A DNA stretch of 64,000 nt from Diphasiastrum complanatum (lineage: Eukaryota; Streptophyta; Lycopodiopsida; Lycopodiales; Lycopodiaceae), in the NCBI GenBank assembly GCA_029204225.1, contig CM055111.1, positions 48,105,594 through 48,169,593 on the forward strand. The letters run 5' to 3'. Both the position numbers and the translations under genes were made by a program. Below are positions 34,881-45,183 of this stretch, one piece after another. Each line of letters starts with the position of its first letter. Within the stretch, counting starts at the first letter, position 1. The notes below the pieces were generated by a model, which searched no databases, had not been told where the DNA came from, and saw only the letters and a program-made list of their open reading frames with translations.

Positions 34881-35003
34881 TCCTTAATCTACATTGCTTT
34901 GTTAAAAACCATGTTTCTATATCCGAGCTAGAGTCGCTTTCTGAGCCACGCTATATATCTTGATCGTGTTCCTTAATCTCCAGTGCTTTGTTAAAAACTA
35001 CGT
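34881..35003. repeat. 89-bp-period tandem repeat, right part
   Basis: CCTTAATCT occurs at 34882 and 34971 (89 bp apart), with ATATCCGAGCTAGAGTCGCT between. The unit is the same as at 34451-34574. Confidence 0.75.
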
Positions 35004-35020
35004 AAGTTTTCAAAAAAAAA

Positions 35021-35278
35021 TTGGCCAAGGCACTGGAGATTGCGTTCCGTTCCGGAACGGCAACGAAGCTTCAAATTCACAAAGAAAAGTTAAGTAACTT
35101 GATGCAAGAGAATGATGGCTATGGCTGTCTCAGAAAAAACAGCAAACCGGAGGATTTGTGGGCTGTCCTAACTTACCTCCTGTCCTTCACTTTCCGTGGC
35201 CGAAACCCTACCTTCTCCACTTTCTCTGACAGCAGTCTCCTACTTGCAATTGTGAAATCTCTTAAAGTCAGAATCTGA
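35021..35278 (+). CDS. Unassigned 85-codon open frame
   Basis: An open frame with a mixed, moderately hydrophobic composition (middle part DLWAVLTYLLSFTFRG). I recognise no family, no splice partner and no start context that would make it convincing. It may be a chance frame in a repeat or the coding end of an unknown transposon. Confidence 0.15.
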   Translation: MAKALEIAFRSGTATKLQIHKEKLSNLMQENDGYGCLRKNSKPEDLWAVLTYLLSFTFRGRNPTFSTFSDSSLLLAIVKSLKVRI

Positions 35279-35599
35279 CGACTGGACCTTAGCACTCCCT
35301 CTCTCTCGCTCGCTGTCCCTTCGCTGGTCTACTGGCTAATTGCTGAGGCTGAGGCTGAGGCTGTCTCTCTTACAGCTCGCTGATCTGATCCGCTACAGCT
35401 GATCACTGCTGCTCTTTCCCTGCTCCTGTGCTAGTTGCCAATTACTGCTTGAAAAGGATCTGAAACTTGCGCTCCCTCTCTCAAATAGTCGCAATTTAAT
35501 TGGCAGGAGGTAGCACGATGAATCCCCTCTTTGAACTTTGATACAATAGGAGGGCAATCCAAAAATTATCCACCCGATCATGTCCTATCTCTCTTATAG

Positions 35600-35862
35600 A
35601 GAGAACCTCTCTGAAGCCAATGTAGACTGATGGCATGCACAGGTTCCATGTGTCGTAACACCTCTGTCAGTGAACTAGTCACTCATGCATAGGCCTTACT
35701 GCAGGTACCCAACCTGACCTTGACGTCGGAACCTATAGCCTACTTGGGGGTTCTATGCCAACGCTGTGTCTGTACACATGCACATGTCATTAACATTGTC
35801 TTGCCCTCCAATTGTCCTAACTCACACGCCCTAGGGTTCGGCACTGACCACAGGCTCGTAAC
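35600..35862. repeat. Diverged LTR of the young gypsy family
   Basis: The right end CTAGGGTTCGGCACTG ... GGCTCGTAACA matches the end of the gypsy LTRs at 37.27 and 41.55 kb. Upstream words such as GACGTCGGAACC and TTGGGGGTTCTATG correspond to CACGTCGGGACC and TGGGGGCCCTATC. The left limit is uncertain. It is a solo or partial LTR much older than the intact pair. Confidence 0.55.
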
Positions 35863-36105
35863 AGAGCTGCCATGTTGGCCTCCTCATATTTCGTTGGACA
35901 GCACAACACAAATGCAAGTGGGACAATTTTTTGGAGTCCAAATATCATTTATTCATGGTAGCATTGATAATGGAATCTGTATACATCACTCCTTAGCATG
36001 GTAAAAAGGCGGCCTCTGCAGAGGTTTTACAACATGGAAAGCCCTCAGCCAGAGCTTTCCACAATATAAAAACAGCAGGAATATCTCCCAAACCATTAAG
36101 TATAA
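35863..36105. repeat. Dispersed copy of the cassette tandemly repeated at 46.8-48.0 kb
   Basis: GGACAATTTTTTGGAGTCC, AGCATTGATAATGGAATCTG and AAAAACAGCAGGAATATCTC all occur here and in each unit at 46.8-48.0 kb. It begins directly at the end of a gypsy-type LTR. Confidence 0.75.
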
Positions 36106-36520
36106 CTTGCACAAGTTCTACCTCCTTAATGCTCTCATCAATGCATGCTAGCTTATCATTAACTGCTTTAACTCTCAACAAAAAAGCATGAGAACTCTCT
36201 TCCTTCTTTTGCATGGATTGAAAGATTTGCCTTCTAAGATTAAGTACTCTTGATGTAAACTTGGATTCATAAAGGTTTTTCAAAACTTCCCAAGCTTCAT
36301 TAGATGAAGTGCACTTACCAACTTCTTTGAGAAGCTCATTGGTAACATTCATGTTTATAATGTGTAGAGCTCTTTTAGCTCTCTTGTCATACCTCATTTG
36401 ATATTTTTGTGCCAAGGGTCTTTCCTCCACTCCTACAACAATATCCATTAGCTCATTCATTTCAAGGACCTTCCATGTAGAGTAATTAAATGAGGTAAGC
36501 CTATCATTGCTTTCCAACAT
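35993..36520 (-). pseudogene. Ty1/copia gag (UBN2-type) fragment
   Basis: An open frame of 175 codons: ESNDRLTSFNYSTWKVLEM at the start, HIINMNVTNELLKEVGKCTS, AWEVLKNLYESKFTSRVLNL and LACIDESIKEVELVQVILNG. This is the copia gag (UBN2 / DUF4219-like) order, without the zinc knuckle. The C-terminal part runs into the 35.86-36.10 kb cassette (FPCCKTSAEAAF), so the end is chimeric. Its 5' side (36530) meets the broken RNase H of another copia element. Confidence 0.75.
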
Positions 36521-36619
36521 AGGACACTACCTTTAGGTTTTAGAATTGTGCCTTTAGCTTTTGGATTACAAATGTAGGCCATGTTGCAATGACCTGATCC
36601 TCTCTTTCAACCTATTTCA

Positions 36620-37265
36620 AGCATAGTCCGAATCTGAAAATCCAGGAAGATTAGGTGATGATCCCTCATACAATATGCCAAAATCTCGAGTTCCAATGAT
36701 GTACCTCAAAAAACGCTTTCCTAGCTTTCAATGCTCCTCACTAGGATCTTGCATGAATTGACTCAATCTTCCAACACAATAGCTTAGATCTGGTCTAGTA
36801 ATGGTTAGATAGATGAGTGAACCACCTAGCTTCCTATAGAGAGTAATGTCCTCGAAGGATCTTTCATTACCTCTTATAGTTAGCTTTACATGGATGAGAC
36901 TCCATAGGTGCGTCACTAGCTTTTGCATCTACCATATGAAATCTTTCTAGAATAGAATTAGCATACTTCTCTTGACAAATGAAAGTAGATTGAGAAGATC
37001 TAATGACTTCTATTCCCAAAATGTAATGCAAATTACCAAGATCATGCACCTCAAACTCCTTCTTAAGAGCATTCTTGATATCCTCCACATCTTGATTGTC
37101 TCCATCACTCAAGATGATATCATCCACATAGATTAGCAAGATGGTAACATCATTTCCAGCAAACCTATAATAAAGTGAATGATCATACTCACTCATAAAA
37201 TTTTTGCCTTGAGAGAGTAAAAACGTGTTAAGCTTAGCATACCAACTCCTTGGTGCTTGCTTAAG
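36620..37265 (-). pseudogene. Copia reverse transcriptase/RNase H, left part of a gypsy-split element
   Basis: Minus strand from the gypsy insertion point: LKQAPRSWYAKLNTFLLSQG, then ILLIYVDDIILSDGDNQDVE (catalytic YVDD), then HDLGNLHYILGIEV, then KLGGSLIYLTITRPDLSYCV, and a truncated RNase H start PGFSDSDYA. The sequence then breaks at about 36620. Frameshifts are present between blocks. Confidence 0.85.
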
Positions 37266-37623
37266 TGTAATAGATCCTAACACCACAGTAGGGCAAACAC
37301 TAACTGATCCACCCAACCTTGCCTACTCCCTGATATAGAGTAAGCCCCTCCTAGCCCAGTGTGAGGACTGGTAGCATGCTACTGCCAAGTGTCGGCCACG
37401 TGGCACTGACGTGGCCGACTGCACGTCGGGACCCAACTGGGGGCCCTATCCTGGTGATAGGGTCCCTAGGCTGTGTTAGGCCCGCCATGGCTATGGACCG
37501 TGCTGGGGCACACTACTCACACTGTCTTGCCCTGTTGGTCATGTACACTGGACACGACCCTGACTGTGGTATCTGACCTATCTGTGTTCTCTAGGGTTCG
37601 GCACTGGTTACGAGCTCGTAACA
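37266..37623 (-). repeat. 3' LTR of the chromovirus
   Basis: 358 bp, plus strand TGTAATAGATCC ... CTCGTAACA (TG...CA ends). Confidence 0.95.
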
Positions 37624-37640
37624 CTCCCTCCCCCTTAAGA
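37624..37640 (-). promoter_or_regulatory. Polypurine tract of the chromovirus
   Basis: The minus strand reads TTAAGGGGGAGGGAG directly before the 3' LTR. It is the plus-strand DNA synthesis primer in the retroelement life cycle. Confidence 0.85.
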
Positions 37641-39032
37641 ACCGTCTTGGTCCTCTAAGACAAAGTCTGGAAAAATCTTGCGGAGGACACTGCCTCTTTC
37701 CCAAGTGGCATTCTCAACAGGCTGATCATTCCGCTTAACCAGATATTCTCGGTATAGAGTATGACGAGTCTGCGTCTCTCTACTATCAAGAATCTCCTCT
37801 GGTTCATGTGGAGGTTGTTGAGGATCCAATGGGAGAACTAGAACACTGTCCCCTACCAGATTGTCTGATCTGGTTAAGGCTTTTCGTAACTGACTTACAT
37901 GAAAGATTGGAAAAACCTTACTGCTGTGTGGGAGTTCTAGTTCATAGGTGACCTCGCCTAGTCTCCTACTGATGGTAAAGGGACCACAATACCTTGGAGA
38001 CAACTTAGCACACACTCCTGATTTGAGGGTTTTAGAGTCAACTGGGACTCTCAAGTAGACTTTCTCACCAGTGGAGAACTGCACATCCCGTCTGTGTGGA
38101 TCTGCATAATGCCTGGCTCGATCCTGGGATTGTCTAATGCTACACTTAGCATGTTCTATCATCCGGTTTAGGTCTTCTAAAAAGTTTCTGGCTGCTTCAA
38201 CTTTTTCTTGTTTAAACCCTACAGCTGTGGGTGAGCGTGGCTGAAAACCGTACATCAGCATAAATGGGCTGTATCCCGTAGCTGAATGTTTGGTACTGTT
38301 GTAAGCAAACTCTAATATCGAGAGATACTCCTCCCAATTAGTCTGCTTCTTGCTGACGTATGCACGAAGCATATCCTCCAGCACTTGATTTACCCTTTCT
38401 GTTTGACCGTCCGTCTGTGGATGGTCGGTGGTACTCATATTAAGTTTAGTATGGAGATGATGGAATACTGCCCTCCAAAAATTTCCAATAAACTTACTGT
38501 CCCGGTCGCTGACTATGCCGGAAGGTAGACCGTACAATTTAAATAGCCCGTCTACAAACAACCTCGCTAACTCTAGAGCTCTAACGGTTGTTTTGGTCGG
38601 AATGAAATGAGCCATTTTGGTCAGACGGTCAACTGTGACCCATATAGCGTCATTACCCTTTTGGGTTTTAGGCAGGCCTACTATAAAATCCATGGAGATA
38701 CTCTCCCATTTACCAGCTGGTATTTCTAAGGGATGCAACAACCCTCCTGCCTTTAAACGCTCTGCTTTATTTACTTGACATTTCTGGCAACTGGTTACAT
38801 ACTGGTGGACGTCCTTTTTCATACTGGGCCAGAAAAATTGCCTACGAAGAAGCTCATAGGTCTTCTGTATGCCTGGGTGTCCCGCGCTAGGATTGTCATG
38901 ACATTCATATAGTACCTGCTGCCTATAATCCTCTGAATTGGGGACACATACTCTATCTCTATAGAGCAAGTAGTCATCCTGAATGGAATACTGTTTCCAT
39001 TTGAATCCTTGAGTCAACTGACCCTCAACCAC
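37635..39032 (-). pseudogene. Chromovirus integrase with chromodomain
   Basis: An uninterrupted frame of 465 codons, cut off from the rest of pol by a stop near 39045. It holds the HHCC zinc motif (HDNPSAGHPG ... CQKCQV), then catalytic Asp in SMDFIVGLPK, Asp in IVSDRDSKFIG, and Glu in DHPQTDGQTERVNQ (D-D-E core). Next come the GPF motif (RYCGPFTI) and, at the C-terminus, a chromodomain-like segment PEEILDSRETQTR, YREYLVKRNDQP and ATWERGS. Chromodomains direct integration to particular chromatin (established for chromoviruses). The catalytic and targeting modules look intact even though the whole pol is not. Confidence 0.9.
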
Positions 39033-39047
39033 TGGGGTTTGCTTGGG

Positions 39048-40629
39048 TTATACAGGCTCAGAATACTCAACGTCATCTGACGACGTATACTCGGACTCAT
39101 CATCATCCTCAACGGAAGCTGCCGTATTCTTGGATGAACTGGCACCAGCCCCAGGAACTGGTTCTGGAGTCTGTAACTGTCTGCTCTGGACTGAGTTCCA
39201 GATAGTAAAGAAGAATGCATTATACTGGCATTTCCCTCTTAAGGACTCGAGTAACTCATTACGAATCTGAGTAAAACTCAGCTCGTTTATCATAGGCATT
39301 CTGCTAAGGTCATCTGCTACTGTATTGAATTTTCCACACCTATATCTGATAGACATGTCAAACTCTTGCATCAACTCTGCCCAACGAGCTTTCCGACCTC
39401 TAAGCTCAGGTTGATTGCAAAGGTATCTGAGACTCTCATGGTCTATCAGGACCTCAAAGTTGGCACCATACAAATAATGCCTCCAAGTCTTAAGGGCATG
39501 GACTATAGAAAAGAGTTCCTTTTCATAGGCAATGTACCTAGTCTAAGCTGGCTCGAGTTTTTTACTCTCGAACGCAACTGGTCGTCCACCCTGAGTTAGC
39601 ACCGCACCTACTGCAAAGTCGCTAGCATCTGTTTCGACCACAAATGGCTGATTGGGGTCGACGACTTTTAAAACTGGTGCTGTAGCTAAGGCTGTTTTGA
39701 GAGCATCGAAGCTCTCCTGTTGTGCGGACTCCCAAATGAACTCCTTTCCCTTCCCTTTAAGAAGATTTGTCATAGGAACTGCTATCTGAGCATATTCCTT
39801 GACAAATCGTCTGTAATATCCCGCCAGACCAAGAAAGATCTGAAGTTCCAAAATATTCTGAGGTCTCAGCCAACTGAGTATGGCTTTAACCCTATTTGGG
39901 TCCATCTTAATCCCATCTGAAGAGATAATGTGACCCAAATATGCTACTTCTTCAACGAAGAATTCACACTTGGATTGTTTAGCATAGAGCTTATGCTTTC
40001 TGAGCAGTCGAAACACCTTTCTGAGGTGTTTTAGATGCTCCTTCCTCGTTTTGCTGTAAACGAGGATGTCATCTAGAAATACGACTACAAACTTACCCAA
40101 GTATGGTCTGAGGACACTGTTCATCAAGGTCAGTAGCTGGAGCATTTGTGAGCCCAAATGGCATCACCTTAAACTCATAATGACCGTGACGAGTCCTAAA
40201 AGCTGTTTTCGAGACATCTTCCGATTTTATACGGACTTGATGATATCCCGATCTGAGGTCTATTTTGCTGAAAAACTTAGCCCCGTCGAGTTGATCAAAC
40301 AACTCATCTGCCCGAGGCATAGGGTATTCATTCTTGATTGTGACTTTATTGAGGGCTCTGTAATCTACGCAAAGACGCATAGACCCCTCTTTCTTTTTCA
40401 CCAATAGGACTGGTGAGGCCCATGGTGAACTACTGGTCTGAATTTGGCCTTTCCCAAGATAGTCTGTTAACTGCCTAGTTATTTCTTCATCCTCTGTTCG
40501 GCTGACCCGATACGGAGGTTTAGAAACAGGTGTTGTACCGGGTACTAGGTTTATTACATGATCTACCTCTCTGCTAGGTGGTAAACCATGTGGCAAATCT
40601 TCAGGAAAAACATCTTTAAATTTAGACAA
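39048..40629 (-). pseudogene. Chromovirus reverse transcriptase and RNase H, disrupted
   Basis: RT blocks: [44 protein letters not shown], then after a frameshift at about 40.13 kb [15 protein letters not shown] (catalytic LDD) and [15 protein letters not shown]. The tether and RNase H follow ([15 protein letters not shown]). A TAG at about 39541 (CAG-to-TAG type) interrupts RNase H, which then resumes to ADDLSRMP. A further stop lies near 39045 before integrase, and another near 40655 before RT. At least four lesions are present. Confidence 0.88.
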
Positions 40630-40653
40630 TAAAGTTTCTAATTTACTGATTTT

Positions 40654-41070
40654 CTACTGAATAGAACTAGAAATAGAAACTTCAGGAATAAACTGAAAGT
40701 CACATAAGAATACCTTATGGTCTTCGTCTCCGATTAGCTGACAGAGCTCTGAACTGCAGACCATAGGGCTGTTGGGAACATCATGCTCCCCATGCAACTG
40801 GATCTCTCGGCCTTTATGCTGAAAGCTGAGGGCGTTCTCCTGATAGTTTCTGTGGAGGGAAGGTCCTAAACTGTAGAGCCAATCTCTCCCGAGAACAATG
40901 TCTGTTCGATCCAGGTGCATTATCTAAAAGTTTATTTCATCTTGGTACCCCTGAATACCAAGATTTAACTTACTTACCATAGTTTCCCATATTTTTTCAT
41001 CTTCACCCTTAGCTAATGAAACTATGTACCTATGCTGACTAGGTACTTCTGAATTCTGAAATTTCAGAAG
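40654..41070 (-). pseudogene. Chromovirus protease region
   Basis: Minus-strand SQHRYIVSLAKGEDEKIWET, MVSKLNLGIQGYQDEINF, a stop, then HLDRTDIVLGRDWLYSLGP. The order is that of the gypsy retropepsin domain end (LG-x-DWL). The catalytic DSG motif was not found, so the N-terminal half of the protease is probably lost with gag. Confidence 0.7.
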
Positions 41071-41533
41071 CCCCCTACTCGCTGATCTGGTCGAAGTACT
41101 ATTGCTCCAAATCTTCCAGGTTAGGGCCCAAAACTTTGTCAGAAATCTGAAAACTCAGAAGTATTGGCAGCGCTGACCCTGCTGGGAAATCTCAGCTTGA
41201 AATCCGCTCAGCTCTACTGAAATTGCACTTTGAAAACAGAAGTAGATCCCTGTATGTACAGCGATGGATCTACTTGCTATTTCCTACTCTATTTCCGCTG
41301 GAAATCTGCAAAAAGGTCTCTGAAATCAGCGATGGATAGCTGCCCTTCCAGCGAGTTACCTGTACATGGAATCTGACTCCTTACTACTGTAATTTCTCAG
41401 TAAATCTCAAAGGTTTGAAGGCTGCATCTACAGCGATCCTCCTCCTCTATTCCTCTCTGAGAATCTGAGAAACACTTCCTATCTTCTCATAGCTTTCTCT
41501 ACTGCTGCTCCTGAACTCCCTAGGATGGAGATA

Positions 41534-41545
41534 GCTCTGATACCA
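41534..41545 (-). promoter_or_regulatory. Primer-binding site of the chromovirus
   Basis: The minus strand reads TGGTATCAGAGC one base inside the 5' LTR, complementary to the 3' end of plant initiator tRNA-Met. Confidence 0.92.
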
Positions 41546-41546
41546 G

Positions 41547-41904
41547 TGTAATAGATCCTAACACCACAGTAGGGCAAACACTAACTGATCCACCCAACCT
41601 TGCCTACTCCCTGATATAGAGTAAGCCCCTCCTAGCCCAGTATGAGGACTGGTAGCATGCTACTGCCAAGTGTCGGCCACGTGGCACTGACGTGGCCGAC
41701 TGCACGTCGGGACCCAACTGGGGGCCCTATCCTGGTGACAGGGTCCCTAGGCTGTGTTAGGCCCGCCATGGCTATGGACCGTGCTGGGGCACACTACTCA
41801 CACTGTCTTGCCCTGTTGGTCATATACACTGGACACGACCCTGACTGTGGTATCTGACCTATCTGTGTTCTCTAGGGTTCGGCACTGGTTACGAGCTCCT
41901 AACA
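41547..41904 (-). repeat. 5' LTR of the chromovirus
   Basis: 358 bp, collinear with the 3' LTR and flanked on the right by the TTAAG duplication. Confidence 0.95.
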
Positions 41905-43820
41905 TTAAGGCCATACAAACTCTTTTGTAGTAGACACACATGTTTTGGCTTTGTTGATGAAATGTAGCTCTCGGGTGCTCCATGTACACTTCCTCCTCAA
42001 GATCACCATTCAAGAATGCATTTGAAATGTCCATTTGCCATAGATCCCATGCATAAAGTGTAGCAAGTGAAATGATGACTCAAATGCTTACCATCTTTGC
42101 CATGGGTGCAAAGGTTTCATCATAGTCAATCCCTTGTTGTTGAGCATATCCTTTTGCCACTAACCTTGCCTTGTACTTGTTGATAGCTCCATCTTGGTTT
42201 GTCTTCACCTTGAAGATCTATTTGCATCCAATAGCTTTCTTGTCCTTAGGCAACTCCACCAATCTCCATGTTCCATTCTTCATAAGAGCTTGATACTCAA
42301 GATCCATTGCTTGGATCCACTCCTCTTCTTTCCTTGCTTGATCTACACTTGTAGGCTCATCCAAAAAAGTTAGGAAAGCAACATAATTTCCAGAAACTAC
42401 TTGCTTACCCTTTTGATCATATGTGAGCCTTGAAGGTACTTGTCTTTCTCTTGATGTTCTCCTTGGCTTTTGACTTGCTGAAGGTCCATCATCATCACCA
42501 TCCAAAGTAGGATCCTTTTCATCAACATCAAGAATGTTAGATCCATCCACACTACCATCAATCATGCTTGAAGACACTTTTGGAATGTTCTCCTCATCAA
42601 AAATGACATCTCTACCAACAATCACTTTGTTAGTAAAAGGAATGTAAACCTTGTAGACTTTACTCACCTCACTATATCCAACAAAAATACCTCTTTCTTG
42701 AAGATGGATCCTCCTTGGTCCTATCATCGAGAGTAATGTTGACATAGCATGTGCATCCAAAGGTTCTTAAAAAGTTGACACTCGGCCTCCTCTTGAATAG
42801 CATCTCAAAAGGTGTCCTTCCATCCAAAATAGCACTCGGCCACCTATTGCACAAGAAATTGGCACACAACAAAGCTTGATCCCAAAATGGTTTGTCAAAA
42901 TTAGCACTTAACCTCATAGCTTTAGCACTTTCACATAAAGTCCTATTCTTCCTTTCAGCCACTCCATTTTGTTGTGGGGTCCTTGATGTTGTATACTCCC
43001 ACTTGATCCCATGCTCATCACAAAAGGCCTTGAACTTGGTAGATATGTACTCACTACCATTGTCACTCCTCAAGCACTTGATCTTTGTGGAGAATTGGTT
43101 CTCCCTTGCATTCTTGAACTTGATAAAGACATCATACACTTCGTCCTTTCTCTTTAGTAGATAGATCCAACAAAATCTACTAAAATCATCAATGAATGTT
43201 ACATACATCTTAGCTCCACTATTGCTAATTGTAATAAATCCATGAATATCCGAATGTACAAATTGAAAAGGCTTTGTAGATATAGATATAGATCTAGTAT
43301 AGGGTAGTCTATGTGACTTAGACAAAGCACAAGACTCACAAACATGTTTCATGCCACTTAAGGAACTTGGAAGACCTATCACAATCTTCTTCCTAGCCAT
43401 TACCTCCAATGACTTGAAGTTGAGGTGTCCCATCCTTTTATGCCAAATCTCTTGAATAGGTATTTGCTCCCTTGCAACACATCCAACTTGGTTAGCAATA
43501 ACACAAGCATCTAGTTTGAACAACTTCCCTTGCCTTTTACCTTTTCCAATCAAGACATCCTTCCTTTTGATCAAACAAGCATCTCCATCAAACTCCACCT
43601 TGAGGCCTTTACTTAGCATTTGACGCACACTAAGCAAATTCTTGGTAATAGATGAAATAAACAAGACATCCTCCAAATGAACATTCCTATTTGTAGAGAG
43701 AGAAATAGGAATTGTGCCAATCCCTTTGATTGCACACTCACCATCATTGACCAATGCAGAAGATACTGCACCAACCACCGAACCAGGAGGGCTATCTGAG
43801 GTATGCACAAAAGCAATGTC
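41905..43820 (-). pseudogene. Copia integrase and RT start, right part of the split element
   Basis: From the right: a protease-end/GAG-pre-integrase region (LSTNRNVHLEDVLFISSITK, IWHKRMGHLNFKSLEVMARK), then integrase (CESCALSKSHRLPY, FVHSDIHGF, FIDDFSRFCWIYLL, LRSDNGSEYIS, GIKWEYTTSRTPQQNGVAER: the HHCC/DDE set). The integrase C-terminal region at 42.2-42.76 kb contains the spacer RTSRERQVPSRLTYD. The RT start KKAIGCK and MDISNAFLNGDLEEEVYMEH follow, up to the gypsy insertion. Frames break at 42.76, 42.2 and about 41.98 kb. Gag is missing on the right, where plus-strand copia sequence begins at about 43820. Confidence 0.88.
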
Positions 43821-44033
43821 ACTGAATCCTAGATTTTATGGCAAATCCAAGCACATAGAAATCTAGTATCATTTCATTCGGGAGAAAGTTTTCTCAGGGC
43901 AAGTGATCCTTCAATACTGCTCCACAACAGAAATGGTCGCAGACATCTTCACCAAAGCGCTTCCCAGGATCAAGCATCTGAAGTTCTTCAACATGCTGAA
44001 CTTGACGAAGATACCAAGGCACCAACCGTGACC
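43821..44033 (+). pseudogene. Copia RNase H end of a second, plus-strand element
   Basis: Plus-strand GKSKHIEI, YHFIREKVFSGQVILQYCST and EMVADIFTKALPRIKHLKFF: the classical copia C-terminus, close to consensus apart from one stop. It adjoins the minus-strand copia head to head, so the two are separate elements brought together by truncation or nested insertion. Confidence 0.85.
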
Positions 44034-44043
44034 TTAAGGGGGA
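44034..44043 (+). promoter_or_regulatory. Polypurine tract of the plus-strand copia element
   Basis: TTAAGGGGGAT immediately before TGTTGAAAATTAA, the start of the 3' LTR. Confidence 0.8.
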
Positions 44044-44499
44044 TTGTTGAAAATTAAGCCCACAGTTGTCTCCTTGGAATCATAACTTAGACAGCCAAAC
44101 TATTTGAAGAACGTCTACAAACGGGCTTTCGACTGATCTCCAGCAAAGGGTAACCAATCTTGTTATAATTTCAAGTTCAAATGTTAAGTTTAATAACTTG
44201 AAGTCATTGAAGACTTGGCTATCTTCAAGGACTTCCGCAAACTTGCATTTAGAACAAGTCTGCAGATTTACATTACTTTTTCAACAGTCTGCAGAAATAC
44301 ACTAAGTGTCTCACAGTTCGCATTTTTCGCACTTTCTCGAAAACTGCGACACTTGTCTTCGACTTCTTCCGTTCAATTATTTTGAAGAAGTCAACTTGTT
44401 CACAGTTCAACAGTTTAACTATTTTCAACACCTTCGAAGAGAAAATTCGAGAAGGTCATCTATTTTCAAGGGTTAAACTATTAAAGCCAGCTTCGCCTT

Positions 44500-44785
44500 G
44501 TTTTTAAGGGCACCTTCGGCTTTTTCGCATTTTCCCGAAAAGTACGAGAGAGTTAAACTGTTAAAGACATCTTCGCTTTTTTGAGGGCACCTTCAACTTT
44601 TTAAGGGCACCTTAAACTGTTTACGGGCACCTTCGGCTTTTTCGCATTTTCCTGAAAAGTGCGAGAGAGTTAAACTGTTAAAGACATCTTCGCCTTTTTG
44701 AGAGCACCTTCAACTTTTTAAGGGCATCTTTACGGGCACCTTCGGCTTTTTCGCAAAATCCCGAAGAAAGAGAAAATGCCGAAGG
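44500..44785. repeat. Tandem repeat inside the copia LTR
   Basis: GGGCACCTTCGGCTTTTTCG recurs three times, separated by blocks containing GAGAGTTAAACTGTTAAAGA. Unit length is about 110-122 bp, with roughly 2.5 copies. Confidence 0.7.
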
Positions 44786-44951
44786 TTGTCTATTTTGAAC
44801 GAGGCACATTCCTAGCCACTTCCTGAAATTTGCAAAGTGAGAGAATTTGCGACGTCATGTACAATTGTCACAAAAGCCACATACTTCCAAGTACAACGGC
44901 TTACCCAATTAGGTGACAAACATTTAATGTAATTAATACACGGATGAAATC

Positions 44952-44959
44952 TATAAATA
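44952..44959 (+). promoter_or_regulatory. Candidate TATA box of the copia LTR
   Basis: TATAAATA about 230 bp before the proposed LTR end, a normal place for the U3/R promoter of a plant copia LTR. Confidence 0.5.
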
Positions 44960-45183
44960 GATCATCCAAGCACAGATTACACAAGAGTCGCTCCGTCCAT
45001 GAGACGTATTATTTGAGCCTCCCAGTTACGTCGTCCTTGTTGGTTCTAATTGCTATTCGTGCTTCAGTGTAATATAGCAGTGGCTTGCTCTTTATCTATG
45101 TACAACGTAGATGAATGCTTGTTGTGATTGAATGCACTCTATTGCTGTTTGATCGCGCTTGTTTACTCACTCTGATCAGAACA

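Larger units (their letters stand above)
37266..41904 (-). mobile_element. Young Ty3/gypsy chromovirus with gag deleted
   Basis: A complete insertion: 358-bp LTRs at 37266-37623 and 41547-41904 differ at only 4 positions by eye (about 1.1%). The 5-bp target duplication TTAAG is at 37261-37265 and 41905-41909. PBS TGGTATCAGAGC (RC of 41534-41545) and a polypurine tract next to 37624 confirm minus orientation. Internal order from 5': leader, protease, RT, RNase H, integrase with C-terminal chromodomain. Gag and its zinc knuckle are absent; only about 0.5 kb of non-coding leader separates PBS from protease. It is inserted exactly into the YGLKQAPR codons of a copia RT. Confidence 0.93.
44044..45183 (+). 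repeat. Copia 3' LTR with internal tandem repeats
   Basis: Starts TGTTGAAAATTAAG after the polypurine tract. Its end is set tentatively at CTGATCAGAACA (45183). The U3-like part contains a partial tandem repeat of about 120 bp (44.50-44.78 kb) rich in GGGCACCTTCGGCTTTTTCG, and TATAAATA lies at 44952. The 5' LTR and interior are not in the window, so only the 3' end of this element remains. Confidence 0.65.

Noticed and set aside
37361-37576. 71-codon plus-strand frame repeated at 41642-41857
   Set aside because: It lies wholly within the two LTRs of the chromovirus; the duplication is the LTR pair, not a gene.
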